DNA of 44,641 bases from Beroe ovata (GCA_946803715.1 CAMPET010000058.1:20216-64856); one strand, 5' to 3'. Positions 10,607 through 21,692 are shown, numbered from the stretch's first letter. Made by a program: numbers and translations. Notes: generated by a model not told the origin, from the letters alone.

Positions 10607-12838
10607 ATGACTAAAGTTTACAACATTGACGGGGAAGCGTGCTACAACTCCACCTGCACCTTCACACTAGTTAATGTGAGTGGAGTCTAAGATTGCACCT
10701 TTACAGGCAAGAAAGGCTCCTTGGGGGGGATGCAACGTGCATTAATGTGCATTTATGTGCATTAATGCGCATTAATGTGCATTAATGTCAATGTCAGTTT
10801 CGCGATTTTCTCAAATACTGACATTAATGCACATGTTTTTTTCGAGTGAGATTATCATGAATTTAAGCTCATCTGAGTCCTTTATGTATGTGAAAAACTT
10901 AACACCGTTCACGAACTGTTTTATTTGAGCATTTGTAAGTCCGAATGGCAACTAAGGATTGGAATACAGATACCACTTCTCGAGTTGGGAGATACCAACA
11001 CTATCATTGGGAGCAAAAGCGATACAACGTCTCTTACTAGTTACTTGCTGTTATCTAGTTACTCGTGCTACTAGAGATGCTACTTTTCGAGTTCGGAGCA
11101 AGGGAGTAGGGACACTCCTTCTTAAATAACAGCAAGAGATATTACTTCGTGAGTCATAACTTATGAGTTAAGGATACTACTTCTCGATTTGGGAGCCGGC
11201 GATACTAGGCTCTTCTCAAGTTGGGAGCTACGGATACTACTTCTCCAGTTTGGGGCTACAGTCTAGATAGCAGACACTACTTCTTGAGTTTGGAGCTCCA
11301 GATACTACTTCTTGAGTTTGGAGCTCCAGATATAACAACCTACTCGAGTTGGGAGCAAGAGACTACTTCTCTACCTACTTATTGAGTTGAACCTTGAGAC
11401 TTTAGATACCGATACTGTATCTTGAGTTAGAAGCTATCAATGCTACTTCTAGAGTTGTAAGCTACAGAAAACGATCCTTTAATTGGTAGCAACAAGTACT
11501 TCTTCTTGAATTCAGAATTGGCAGCTACAGATACAAAAATGAAAAAAGTGGTCCAAAACAGTGCAATTTTATTGTGCATTATTGTGCATTAATGTGCAAT
11601 ACTGTGCATTAATGTGCATTAATGAGCATTAATGTGCATAAATGTGCATAAATGTGCATTAATGAGCATTAATGTGCATTAATGTGCATTAATATCAATG
11701 TCAGTTTTGGGATTTTTCCAAATACTGACATTAATGCACGTTGCATCCACCCCGGCTCCTTCTTTACTTAAGCCATGGGTTAATTTGAAAACATAGGTTT
11801 TGTCTCATTCAGGGCAGTATTCTGACATCATTTGGCATCATTGGAACTCTGTTCTCCACCTTCACAATCTACTGTCTTCTTTTCCACATAAGACTACCTC
11901 GATGTCAGGTGAACTTTATGTATGATACAACATTGCGCAAAAAATCTGAAGTGTTTCTTGCAATCCTGCGATTCCTTGAGATGGGGCCGGTATCACTTCT
12001 ATCCATTATCCTCTCAGAATATGTTCATACTGAACGTTGCTGTGGGAGACCTTATCATAGCTATGATGGGCATAGTTCGAGGTTTGGGAATAATTGATCC
12101 TTACTTTGTGGGATACAATGAGAGTGAGGGGCAGCCAAACTGGTGGTGCTACACTTACACTCTAATGGGAAACACCCTGTGGTAAGCGTTCACGAATCTA
12201 GAGACTGTCTGCAGCTGCCTAATAGATTTTCGTATTATTTGAAAATACCAGCGATGGGTCAAATTACATCATGGATGCCAGTCTCATTGCTGGAGAATAA
12301 TTCCCAGGATGACGACGATACCCGTGTTAATTCCGTTAACGATTGACCGATTCGTGGCACTGGTCTTCCCCATGAAGTACACACAGGTTATCAAGACAAG
12401 GACCTCCAGGCTAATGATCATTGCAACCTGGGCTCTTCTCTCTGTGATATTTATATACGATATGGTGTGCCTTGGATTGAAAGGAAAAGAGGTTCGTCAA
12501 TCATCTCTTTTCTTGTCAACATGATAAGTGTACCTTAATCTTTAGCACCCCTAACTTCTCCCCAGTTGGTGGCCTATCAGCCAGCCTACCACAGATGTGT
12601 GATAACTACCAGTCGTACATGGAAGAAGGCAGTGTTCACGATGGTCCCGTTCTTTGCCATTGTGATCATGTACATCACGATGCTGTTATTTGTGTCCAGG
12701 ACCCGAGTGGAGTCCAAGAAACTGATGGTGGTGTCGATGCTCATCATTGCTACCGGACTTATGACCATAACACCGGATTTGCTTCTCACGGCTTTTCATG
12801 TTTGTCATTTAACGTATGTCATGCAACTTGTCCATAAC
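10607..12838 (+). CDS. Rhodopsin-family GPCR, 3' truncated by contig end
   Basis: Five plus-strand exons: 10607-10675, 11813-11908, 12018-12181, 12308-12491 and 12566-12838; all GT/AG and phase-consistent. Exon 1 gives a short extracellular N-terminus with a glycosylation site (CYNSTC). Exon 2 holds TM1 (GSILTSFGIIGTLFSTFTIY). Exon 3 holds TM2 with the conserved N...LNVAVGD aspartate and the TM3 cysteine (WWCYTY). Exon 4 holds the end of TM3 with IDRFVALVFP, a DRY-motif variant, then TM4. Exon 5 holds TM5 and TM6, where the last residues become unreliable. TM7 and NPxxY are missing because the contig ends at the N at 12839. No ligand class can be assigned. It lies opposite to and inside the PIKfyve interval only because of how contigs were joined; whether it is really nested there is unknown. 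Confidence 0.8.
10723..11753. mobile_element. Non-autonomous hAT-like DNA transposon in GPCR intron 1
   Basis: A 1,031-bp element bounded by inverted termini: the left starts GGGGGGG and the right, reverse-complemented, starts GGGGTGG, each followed by ATGCAACGTGCATTAATGT (26 bp, one mismatch). It is flanked by an exact 8-bp direct repeat, GGCTCCTT, at 10715-10722 and 11754-11761, the target-site length typical of hAT elements. Inside, arrays of TGTGCATTAATG flank both ends (about 10739-10785; 11565-11695), a subterminal block containing AAATACTGACATTAATGCAC occurs at both ends in the same orientation, and the centre (about 10957-11530) is a degenerate tandem array. No transposase frame is present, so it would need a transposase supplied from elsewhere. 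Confidence 0.85.
10957..11530. repeat. Degenerate tandem array inside the transposon
   Basis: About fifteen to twenty divergent copies of a unit related to ACTACTTCTCGAGTTGGGAG plus CTACAGAT, with spacing from about 25 to 45 bp. The clearest adjacent copies are at about 11280-11335. The array has no open frame. Confidence 0.75.
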
Positions 12839-12850
12839 NCCAATCAATAC

Positions 12851-14576
12851 CTTGAGATCGTAGACAACTGAAGGAGCCACATTGTAGAAGATATTCTCCA
12901 TGATAATAACATCCTGTTTCATGCTAATCCCAGTGTGAGTGTTGCTGAACCCCACAGTGCACGCACCCACTATCTTAGCAAGGAGGGTGGGTCGCTTGTC
13001 AATGCTGTCCATCACATACTCCACATAGTTTGGCATGAACATCAGCAGAGCCTGCAACTCCAGTCTACTCATCTCCTTCACAACCCATCTGTCATCTTGT
13101 GTCTTGCTGAATGCCTGGCCGGACTTGCCGCCCTTAGCTCGCCATTTGTTACAGTATGACAGCGAGTGGATGAAGTCGTTGAGTGCCTCCCCTGGCATCA
13201 GGAGAGTGCGCAGACGATCGAACTCTGCAGCGAAGTATACCTGATAACGTATTCGTGTTAAAATTCAATTCTTCATAATGGAACCAATTCTTACTCACTG
13301 TCTCAAGTAGGATGCTTGATTGATTCTCACCTTACAGAAGAACTTGGTGGGTCCATCATGGAACTCGACATCAATATGGTTTGACTTGTTGATGACACTC
13401 TCCTCATGACTGAGATCAGCACTCTTATTCCGCCCATGGGTGGGTTGATGTTCCCCGCTCACGACGGAGGATGCCCCATCACTGCCCCCTCCCCCCGAGG
13501 TGTGACTCGTGACTGTCAGCCAGTGACCTGTCTTCTCCTCGTCATGGGCCACAGGTGGTGACAGATGCTGCTTGGAACTTGTCACTGTGGCAGCTGATGC
13601 ACGTCGCAGCATGTTGTGTCGGGTGACGTCACTTGCTGCCTCACCCTGCATACCCTCCCCCTCATCTGGTTTCAGGAGTTGGAGCTTGGCCCGGTACTGA
13701 TCACACGAGAGGGCGTATGCGATGATGCTGGTGAAGTGCTTCTCGTTCACCAGGACTGTAGGACGGGACCCGCCCGTGAGACGGTGATGCTCTTCCACCG
13801 GGAAGAGATGCTGAAGTGAGAACTGTTGGGTCTTAACACTCAAACATACCGCAGGATTATCTCTCTACTAACTTAACTTACGATAAGGTAGAAATATTCA
13901 AATATTCTATAGTACCTACTACTCCGCTACCTACAAGTTACCGGTTACTTACATCTATCTTTTTGAATGAGTCTGTGAGCGCAGTGAAGAACTTCCTGGT
14001 TTTGGAGGCCATCTTGCTGTACTTACTGCCCGAACTCTCACTGTGAGGTTTGAAATTCTTCGGGGACTTCCAGTCAAAGTTGTGCTGACCTTCCAACTTC
14101 GTGTTCTTCTTGTTGAAAATGTCATCCATGGACCTGTGGTGACCTCTCAACACGTCCACACTCGACCGGGTGGATGCTCGCCCCTTCTTAAAGATGTAGC
14201 TGTCAGAGAGCACTCTCTTGTGTGTCTTGACACACGTCTTGTCACTGCCCTCATCCAGTGACAGTTTGGGCGACATCTGGTCCAGATCGTCACGACTCAT
14301 CATGATAGCTTCACAAGACTCATGATAGATACCCTTGGTTGAGCCCTTAGGACGACGCTTCACTTCTGCCAGGTATTTGTTCCAGTTGTCGATACAGAAT
14401 ACTATATCTGACTGAATCTTGTAGATTTCTCGCCGTACCAATATCGGTGAAGTGGTCAGTAAGGGAGATAGGTCTGCGATTTTCTGCTTGTAGAGTGCAT
14501 CATCTGCACTGAGCTTAACTCGGGCTTCTTTGATCGTGGCATCATCATGCGCACTCTCCATCTTGTCGTGGACAGC
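12851..14576 (-). CDS. PIKFYVE: PIKfyve linker and kinase exons, copy B (probable second allele)
   Basis: Three exons, 14576-13953, about 13822-13331 and 13240-12851, have exactly the same lengths (624, 492, 390) and phases as copy A at 9169-7450. They encode nearly the same protein, with only scattered changes (MESA for MESL, EAIMM for EALMM, FKKGR for FEKGR). No stop or frameshift is seen. The copy is cut at the single N at 12839, immediately after the donor of the third exon. The large upstream exon (14924-17830) joins it across a single N at 14666. The intact exons and intron-level similarity argue for allelic contigs rather than an old duplicate gene; copy A alone carries the exon at 7169-6915. 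Confidence 0.85.
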
Positions 14577-14923
14577 CTGGGGTCATTGCAATAATGCATT
14601 TCCAAAATAAAACCATTTTTCATAGTAAAGTTACAAAGCATTCCTCATTCTCATCTGGTGCAATANGCGAACAGAAACAACCAAATCTCATTTGGTTTTG
14701 GGAAAAATTTCTAAATATAAATGTGATAGCTCAAAATTCATTCCGTAGATGATAATTAAAAAGTGCCCTGTAAGCCTGTAGCAGTGTAGCACAAACATCT
14801 TTCGTATTTTAATATCTATTCAAGAAGAAGAAATGCAGAGAGAGCTTCTATAGAAAATCAGTAAGACCACAAAGAATACAACCCGTAATGAAGAGACACA
14901 TAACATATAAGCATCGTACAAAC

Positions 14924-17900
14924 CTTCAAAGCAGCATTTACTTTAGTGACCGTTTCGTTGAGGAGCACACCATTAGACGCAGCTACATCTGTAAAATTGT
15001 CCTGGAAATCAAATCTCGGTAACAGTGGACACACCTCAGTTATCTTGACATCAGCTCTGGTAAAGCATGCCACTATGTTGCCAAGAGCAAAGAAATTTGT
15101 GTGGAACCGATGAAAGGGGTGTGTACACGGTCCCTTCACGAACAGACTCTTCTCATAGAACTTGAGCTCGAGAAACTTTGCAAAGGAATAATTCCACGTT
15201 TCCTTGGAGACGATAGAAATATCAGACATAAAGAGACATTTGTTACACACACTCCACATGATCGGCGTATTGGAGAGGCTATCAACCACTGACGACAATT
15301 TGAACATCCTCAAGTTCACACTTTGCCCTGCGTGGACAAACCGACGTTCGTGATCGACAATATCTGTTTTACACGACTGTTCTGGGCACTGGTATGTACT
15401 CAGGTAACAGTAGTCACGGAGGAAAAGGCCCAGAGTGAGGTCGTTCTTTCCGTAGAACTGCATGTTCAGAGACCAGGGACTGATACAGGGATGTGGGTGG
15501 TTGAATGATTTCACTGACAGGGAGGAGAATAGAACCACAAGTTTTTGGTGGTTATAGAAATCCAAGCAGTCAAGATCTTTACCCTTCATGTTCTGCTCGA
15601 ATCTGCTGAGAATACGATGGGGAGCCTCAGGCAGACATTCCTGACCGATAGAGTCCCCAGCTCGCTTCCTAGCCTCTTTCTCAAACTCCCAGTACCCAAA
15701 AGCTCGGTAGAAAGCAAAGTCATCTGGTGTGAAGGAAGTTATGCCGGGCTTTACAGGAGATATAGATTCAGAGGTGCCAGAGTCTCTCTTAGATCTACTG
15801 TCCGGGACTTCGCCCTGAAATTCTTCAACCCGATCAGGAAAGAGTCGTTGGGAATAGTAAATGTCGTCATCGAAATAGTCTCTTGTGGGACACTTCCTCC
15901 CTGCCTCAGTACACAAATAGGGGAGTGAGGGCTTGCAGAAAGGAGTGACAGAGAACAATGTTTTGTTAACCATTTCTTCAAATAATGTGTCATCCAGGGA
16001 ACCAAGAGAAGCACTACCAACGTTAGAACTTCTATCCAGCTCCATTGTGTGAACTGGACTTAGACCCGACAAGAAGATTTCCCCTTCCAATGATTCTTGA
16101 GAGCTTGTTCTGATGATATTCATTTCGGAGCCCTCGGATCCTCTTCGTGAGCTGACATGTCCCGAAGAGTCAGCATTGTGGACAAAAGTGGTGGCAGATG
16201 TTTCAGATGCCTGGCTTGTACTCCTCATTTCAGATTCTGGATTTCTCCATGTAAGGCCATTCCTCTTGATGTAGTGGAACTCCAGTCTGCGGTTGTACAA
16301 AGCATACAAGTAGTATGAAGCTACTTTCTTCACCTTTTTCAAAGCCTGCTTATTTTCGCCTCTGAGTAGGATCGTCTTGGTGAGATGACGATCACAACCA
16401 CTGAAGAAGACAAGCGGTTTGTTACATCCATAGAGTCCCTTCATGAAATCAGCACAGAACTCTTTACAATGTCCCAACTTGTTCTTTGAACCTTCACTCG
16501 AGTCGTTGAGGGAGATGAAGTTCACATTCTCCAGATTCTGTATGATATCTCCTTGAACATTCCGAGCAATCTTTTCTATCTGGCCTTGCTTCAGGTTTAG
16601 GATCAAAGTTATTCCCTTATTCAGGAGTTCATCTTTAGCAATTTGAGAGACTGATTTCTCAACAATCAGAACATCTGGTTCAAAAGACTCAATGCGATCA
16701 ATGACCTTCGAAAGATACTCCTTTTCCTGTAAGAATACTGGATTGAGGGAAGTAAGTTTGTTCAGGACTCGTTGATACGAAATCGAGCCGTTCATAAGCA
16801 TGATCTTCGGGTTGATAATGTGACTTTCCATTTTCTTATGAGCAACAGTTTTAGTGAAAACATATCCATCGAGGATCTCTGAGCCATCTGGATGGCCATA
16901 TAATTTTTTGAACTTGACATATTTACGAATATCCATGGAATCCCCAGCCATTGGATTTGGTGACACATCATTAGCAGCTTCAGTGATCAATTTCTTCAGG
17001 ATAGGTATCCACGTGGATGGAATTCCCTCCTTTTCGACTAGTGTGTGGAGTATGGAGTCTGAGTGGTCCTCATATATGGAATTCAACTTGGCAACATTCT
17101 GTGAGGGCCTTATTTGGGGCTCAATCTCACTTGCAACTCCGAAGGGCGGGATATGCAGATTAGGATCTGGGTTTTTCTCCTGTTTCACACAATTGTTGAC
17201 CACCTCAATCCCAAACTTCTCTGCGTTGACGATAGACTGTTCCTCTATATCAGATACAACATAAAGTTTGGCCGTGGAGTTCAAGGAATCCACAATTTTG
17301 TTCAACTCCTGACCAATTGTATCATCCAAACTTTCGGATGTGTTGAGAGCAGCCTCAGACCCCTGCCAATACTCCTCGTCCAGATCCTCATCAATGTCCA
17401 CGTGAATGAAGGAGGAGGTGCTCCCTGAGTTGTGCAAATCGAAGGACTGAGTGCTTGCTTTAGCCTCTTGGATCATCCTATGGATCCAGTTAGTAGCATC
17501 CTGTTCAGGCTCTTTCCTTATCTGTTCATATAACAGGACTGTGTTCTCGTTATAGTCGTCCTTCGTCCCCACTTTGAATATTGTTTTAGCAGGGTTCACT
17601 GGTTCCAATCTAGAAGTTTCTATCCAGGCTTCTAGCATGGGCTCGGAATCCTCGGATTTCGGGAGGTGTTCATTGAGCCAGGTGATGATATCAGTCTTGA
17701 GGTAGGCATGAGAGAAGTATCTGAACCTGTACCATGCAGGTAGAGCAGGGACACTGGAGTGAGGACTCCGGAACAGACTCCACATGAAGTGCTGGTTTAT
17801 CTTGTGCACATCCTCCTCCTTCAATTCCTCCTGTGAGAGTACTACAGTTACACAGAGAGTCACTATTGTTAGGTATACTCCCTCATAACGTGACAACATG

Positions 17901-18086
17901 ATGATCTACCTGTGTAAACTCGCTGAAAAAGTCTACAGTGGGGGACTCCGGTTCATTGGAGACGGAACGCTCAGTGACAAGGGGTGCAGAGAATATCAGA
18001 CCCTCAGTCTTGCTGGACCTCTTCTTCTCTAACTTTTGATGTTTGGATTTTAGCTCCAGACAATACTTGCAGACCCTCAGCTGAAC
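14924..18086 (-). CDS. PIKFYVE: PIKfyve: end of FYVE, DEP, chaperonin-like and Cys-rich regions
   Basis: Two exons. 18086-17910 starts VQLRVCKYCLEL, the last cysteine pair of the FYVE zinc finger, then a Ser/Glu-rich linker. 17830-14924 is a single 2,907-base exon of 969 codons. In that exon: a DEP-like region near its start (WYRFRYFSHAYLKTDIITWL), an acidic linker, then the TCP-1/Cpn60-like domain (FKKLYGHPDGSEILDGYVF, TVAHKKMESHIINPK, LVFFSGCDRHLTKTILLRG). Next come a Ser-rich region and the PIKfyve-specific cysteine-rich region (FNHPHPCISPW, YQCPEQSCKTDIVDHERRF, GPCTHPFHRFH). Donor GTTTGT follows 14924. The first methionine of the open frame (17899) is intron read-through and not a real start; its hydrophobic 'signal peptide' is spurious. 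A 79-bp intron separates the two exons. Confidence 0.92.
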
Positions 18087-18134
18087 CTGAAGGGGGTGGG
18101 GCATTATTCAGGTGTGTGTGTGTGTGTGTGTGTG

Positions 18135-19104
18135 NNNNNNNNNNNNNNNNNNNNNNNNNNNNNNNNNNNNNNNNNNNNNNNNNNNNNNNNNNNNNNNNNN
18201 NNNNNNNNNNNNNNNNNNNNNNNNNNNNNNNNNNNNNNNNNNNNNNNNNNNNNNNNNNNNNNNNNNNNNNNNNNNNNNNNNNNNNNNNNNNNNNNNNNNN
18301 NNNNNNNNNNNNNNNNNNNNNNNNNNNNNNNNNNNNNNNNNNNNNNNNNNNNNNNNNNNNNNNNNNNNNNNNNNNNNNNNNNNNNNNNNNNNNNNNNNNN
18401 NNNNNNNNNNNNNNNNNNNNNNNNNNNNNNNNNNNNNNNNNNNNNNNNNNNNNNNNNNNNNNNNNNNNNNNNNNNNNNNNNNNNNNNNNNNNNNNNNNNN
18501 NNNNNNNNNNNNNNNNNNNNNNNNNNNNNNNNNNNNNNNNNNNNNNNNNNNNNNNNNNNNNNNNNNNNNNNNNNNNNNNNNNNNNNNNNNNNNNNNNNNN
18601 NNNNNNNNNNNNNNNNNNNNNNNNNNNNNNNNNNNNNNNNNNNNNNNNNNNNNNNNNNNNNNNNNNNNNNNNNNNNNNNNNNNNNNNNNNNNNNNNNNNN
18701 NNNNNNNNNNNNNNNNNNNNNNNNNNNNNNNNNNNNNNNNNNNNNNNNNNNNNNNNNNNNNNNNNNNNNNNNNNNNNNNNNNNNNNNNNNNNNNNNNNNN
18801 NNNNNNNNNNNNNNNNNNNNNNNNNNNNNNNNNNNNNNNNNNNNNNNNNNNNNNNNNNNNNNNNNNNNNNNNNNNNNNNNNNNNNNNNNNNNNNNNNNNN
18901 NNNNNNNNNNNNNNNNNNNNNNNNNNNNNNNNNNNNNNNNNNNNNNNNNNNNNNNNNNNNNNNNNNNNNNNNNNNNNNNNNNNNNNNNNNNNNNNNNNNN
19001 NNNNNNNNNNNNNNNNNNNNNNNNNNNNNNNNNNNNNNNNNNNNNNNNNNNNNNNNNNNNNNNNNNNNNNNNNNNNNNNNNNNNNNNNNNNNNNNNNNNN
19101 NNNN
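18135..19104. other. Assembly gap of 970 Ns between GT and AC repeats
   Basis: A run of N flanked by TG repeats on the left (18112-18134) and AC repeats on the right (19105-19160). It lies inside the FYVE-coding part of PIKfyve, so one or more exons carrying the middle zinc ligands are missing. GT and AC on opposite edges mean the flanks are inverted relative to each other, a likely reason the region failed to assemble. Confidence 0.95.
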
Positions 19105-19108
19105 ACAC

Positions 19109-19141
<33 letters not shown>

Positions 19142-19164
19142 AACACACACACACAGACACAAAC

Positions 19165-19784
19165 CTTGCACTGATCGTCGGGCATCCAATACTTCTTCAA
19201 GTCATGCGAGTGTTCTGTCTCAGCACTTTTTGGGTACCCGTGAAGTGATAGACTTGGCCTCAGCCCTGTGACACTCCGAATTGAGTCGAGAGTGGAAACC
19301 TAGTAGAATTATCGTGTATTTCAATTATTTGTTCCCAGATGTCTATCACTAAATTTACTGATAGAGAAGCACATAATTTCGGTTACCATAGAAACGCTTT
19401 ACTTCACAATTCATTTGGGCCGATAAAATGAGTTTATGGTCATGTAAGTGCCCAGACTGCAACTTCCAATAGAAATCAATGTGATCAGTTGCAACTTACA
19501 TTCCGAACCTGTAGTCGTTCAGGTTCCGCAGCAGATAACTTTGCAGCGGATGAAGGAGCATTACCGTCCACCACATTTTCACCCCCTACATGAGCAGGGA
19601 CTGGAGGAGTGACTAGAGGAGGGGGTGGGGGTACGGCAGCGTTGGGAGCAGCTGTCGGAGTCGTGGGACGGACAAAGTCGATCAGAAACTTCAATAGTGT
19701 CCCACTGGGCTCGGGCGAAGTGTAACCTCCCTCAAAACTGGTCAATTCATTGGGATTGGTGTCGAAATAGGTGAGGGTGTTCAT
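19165..19784 (-). CDS. PIKFYVE: PIKfyve 5' exons: N-terminus and start of FYVE finger
   Basis: The exon ending at 19165 (donor GTTTGT) reads HDLKKYWMPDDQCK, the diagnostic start of the PIKfyve FYVE domain (family: QYWMPDSQCKECYDC), and extends back to about 19268. The frame at 19784-19491 begins MNTLTYFDTNPNEL and encodes a Pro/Ala-rich N-terminus (FLIDFVRPTTP, five consecutive prolines) ending at donor GTAAGT. The phases of these two exons do not fit directly: the first ends in phase 0, while the CACAG acceptor near 19268 would need phase 1. Either an extra small exon or another acceptor exists. The FYVE exon is firm; the first exon is plausible. Confidence 0.72.
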
Positions 19785-20438
19785 TCATCTAATATTCTAC
19801 TACGCCTAGGATGAAGTTTTCAGTTAGCAACGTATCAGATAGCCCTCAAAATTAAAATGAAAGATTCAATCGTTCATGACGGGATGGCGGCATTTCTCTA
19901 GAATGAGCAGTCGAACGAATAAAAATGAATGAAAATTGAGTGAGGCCGCAATAGAACTGCGACCCACGTCCACATTTCAGTAATACATCTCTCACCCAGA
20001 GATGCCCATCATAACCGGCGAAACTATCTGAATCTCACATTATAATTCCCAACACGGTACTCATTAAAAATCAATTTTCAATAAATTAAACTTTGAATAA
20101 CCACAATGGTCATCATCGCAATTTAAAGACACGGCCATGTTTATCATCAAAAGAACAAAATATGGTGACAGCAACTCGTCAAATGGCAGGAGTGTAGGCT
20201 AAGAGCTACCATGGATAAATAACAAAGATAAATAATAGAAATGTAAGCTTTCGTGTAAAAACATCATTACTCCTCGTAGCTAAATTTAGCTGGCTAATAA
20301 ACTATTTTATAAAAAGCCGGTACAAAATTTGAACATAGGACGACCTCGTTTTACTTGGCAGATGACCGCATTAAAATGAAACTGCCCCAATTTGCTGTCT
20401 GGAGAGAAATAGAAATAGGGGAGAAATGGGTAAACAGT
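19785..20438. other. Intergenic interval between PIKfyve 5' end and TOMM6 3' end
   Basis: AT-rich sequence without an exon-like frame. It should contain the PIKfyve promoter and the TOMM6 3' UTR, but no clear TATA box or poly(A) signal could be singled out. Confidence 0.5.
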
Positions 20439-21038
20439 CTATCCTTCCATGAGAACGGTGAAAACCTCGTTACAATTCTTTGCTATCGTCATACCGACAC
20501 CAAACAGTACTAGGTTTGTAGCTATCTTCCTGAAATGAACATTGGAGAAGTTTCAATTAGTAGGAGAAGTGAACAAACACACAGTACACACATCGGATGA
20601 TCAAACAATGTATAATAGGTACAAGCTCTTCTGTTGTAGGTACACAGGAACAACCTATATAATATAATACATACTGAACACCCTGATATATAATACAATA
20701 ACAAAAGTGCTATATTCATATCTACCTATTCAGGATCATGAGGCATTGAGATAACCCCGCAATGAGCCATGATATCGTCACAGACACAGAACCGACATTG
20801 ACACGTAGACTGTAGAGTGTTTACAATGTCCACCATAACATGTCCTTAGTTCCACTCAATGTCAACAACAGCCATGACAACACAATGTGCTGACTATAAT
20901 AACAGCCTGTGTGTCCCATGAGGTGTCATGAGGTGTCATGAGAGAGGGGGGAACTTACCTTCTGAATGGGTTGGTATAAACACTACACACTGTTTCCTTC
21001 ATCTGGGATAGCCGGGATTTCTCAACCTTTTCAACCAT
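20439..21038 (-). CDS. TOMM6: TOMM6-like mitochondrial import subunit (56 aa, two exons)
   Basis: A tiny gene too short for normal gene finding. Exon 1 is 21038-20959 (donor GTAAGT); exon 2 is 20529-20439 (acceptor TTTCAG), ending TAG. The 171-base reading frame joins exactly (AG+G gives Arg) to a 56-residue protein beginning MVEKVEKSRLSQMKETV. Its core FRRKIATNLVLFGVGMTIAK aligns with vertebrate TOMM6 (FRRNLILNLGLFAAGVWLAR): an FRR basic anchor, then a single hydrophobic helix, then N/D residues and a short tail. TOMM6 is a small outer-membrane subunit that stabilises the TOM translocase. The start is the first ATG after an in-frame open stretch; the protein is slightly shorter than human (74 aa), which has a longer N-terminus. 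Confidence 0.78.
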
Positions 21039-21320
21039 GACCTGTGAGTGAGTGCTATTCTACTACTGTTTGATAAGAACTGCTGCAGCCTGCTGGGCAG
21101 TTATACTGTTTTTGCCGATAATTTGTGAACTTATTCGATGACTAAGCTGTAGACAAGAATGTAAGCTCGATAATAAAACTTTATCAAGTGATAGAGTAAT
21201 TTACGTTATAAGTGAAATGCAACAAGAATGCTCTTTACTTTCAAAGCACCTCTCAAGTCATAACAAACAGACAACGAAATCCACTTTAACAATAACACCC
21301 ACCAATGACCATGGATATTT

Positions 21321-21692
21321 TCAAACTAGAAACTTGGATATCCTCTCAATATGATCTAAGTTCAGTCCATCTAAAAACTCCTGATATTTCTTGGAAAACT
21401 CATTGAGCCGCGCATCTGGATCCCCCGACACACTGGCAAAGTACTCGTGCAGTTTCAGCTCGAAAACCGGCATTTTACTGATCATCACATTGACCGTGCT
21501 CTCTGCCGACAATCCGTACGATGCTAGATTTTTGGTGTTATCCAGTTTAGTTCCCCTGTATATCAGAGTGATCTGTACAGCTGACACCCCCAGTTCAGAA
21601 CTGAGCTGGTGCTTGGCGTCCCTCACCAAGGTGTCATTGGAGAGGTTTACAGATGCACTGCGACCTCCGATAACTTTGAAATTAACCCTCAT
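21321..21692 (-). CDS. UBL4A: UBL4A/Get5-like ubiquitin-like protein
   Basis: Single-exon frame of 123 residues. Residues 1-72 are a ubiquitin-like fold (MRVNFKVIGGRSASVNL, LSSELGVSAVQITLIYRGTK, LASYGLSAESTVNVMI) without a processable terminal Gly-Gly. Residues 75-123 match the C-terminal homology segment of UBL4A that binds BAG6 (FSKKYQEFLDGLNLDHIERI then SKFL; human YERSLSRLTLDDIERLASRFL). UBL4A is part of the BAG6 complex that hands tail-anchored membrane proteins to the TRC40/GET pathway in the cytosol. It lies 282 bp upstream of TOMM6 on the same strand. Human UBL4A (157 aa) has a longer linker and a short extra tail; here the protein ends directly after the C-terminal helix. Confidence 0.85.
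   Translation of the reverse strand: MRVNFKVIGGRSASVNLSNDTLVRDAKHQLSSELGVSAVQITLIYRGTKLDNTKNLASYGLSAESTVNVMISKMPVFELKLHEYFASVSGDPDARLNEFSKKYQEFLDGLNLDHIERISKFLV

Noticed and set aside
12851..14576. A second, paralogous PIKfyve gene
   Set aside because: Near-identity extends through introns and both copies end at single-N joins, so allelic contigs explain it better.
17831..17899. Apparent signal peptide at the start of the 1,013-residue frame
   Set aside because: It is intron read-through. A CAG acceptor at 17831-17833 and the preceding FYVE exon show the real coding sequence starts at 17830.
17984..19271. Long open frames across the N run
   Set aside because: They exist only because unknown bases contain no stops.
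19376..19490. Extension of the first PIKfyve exon past the GTAAGT donor
   Set aside because: The frame meets a stop within a few codons and the donor is strong.
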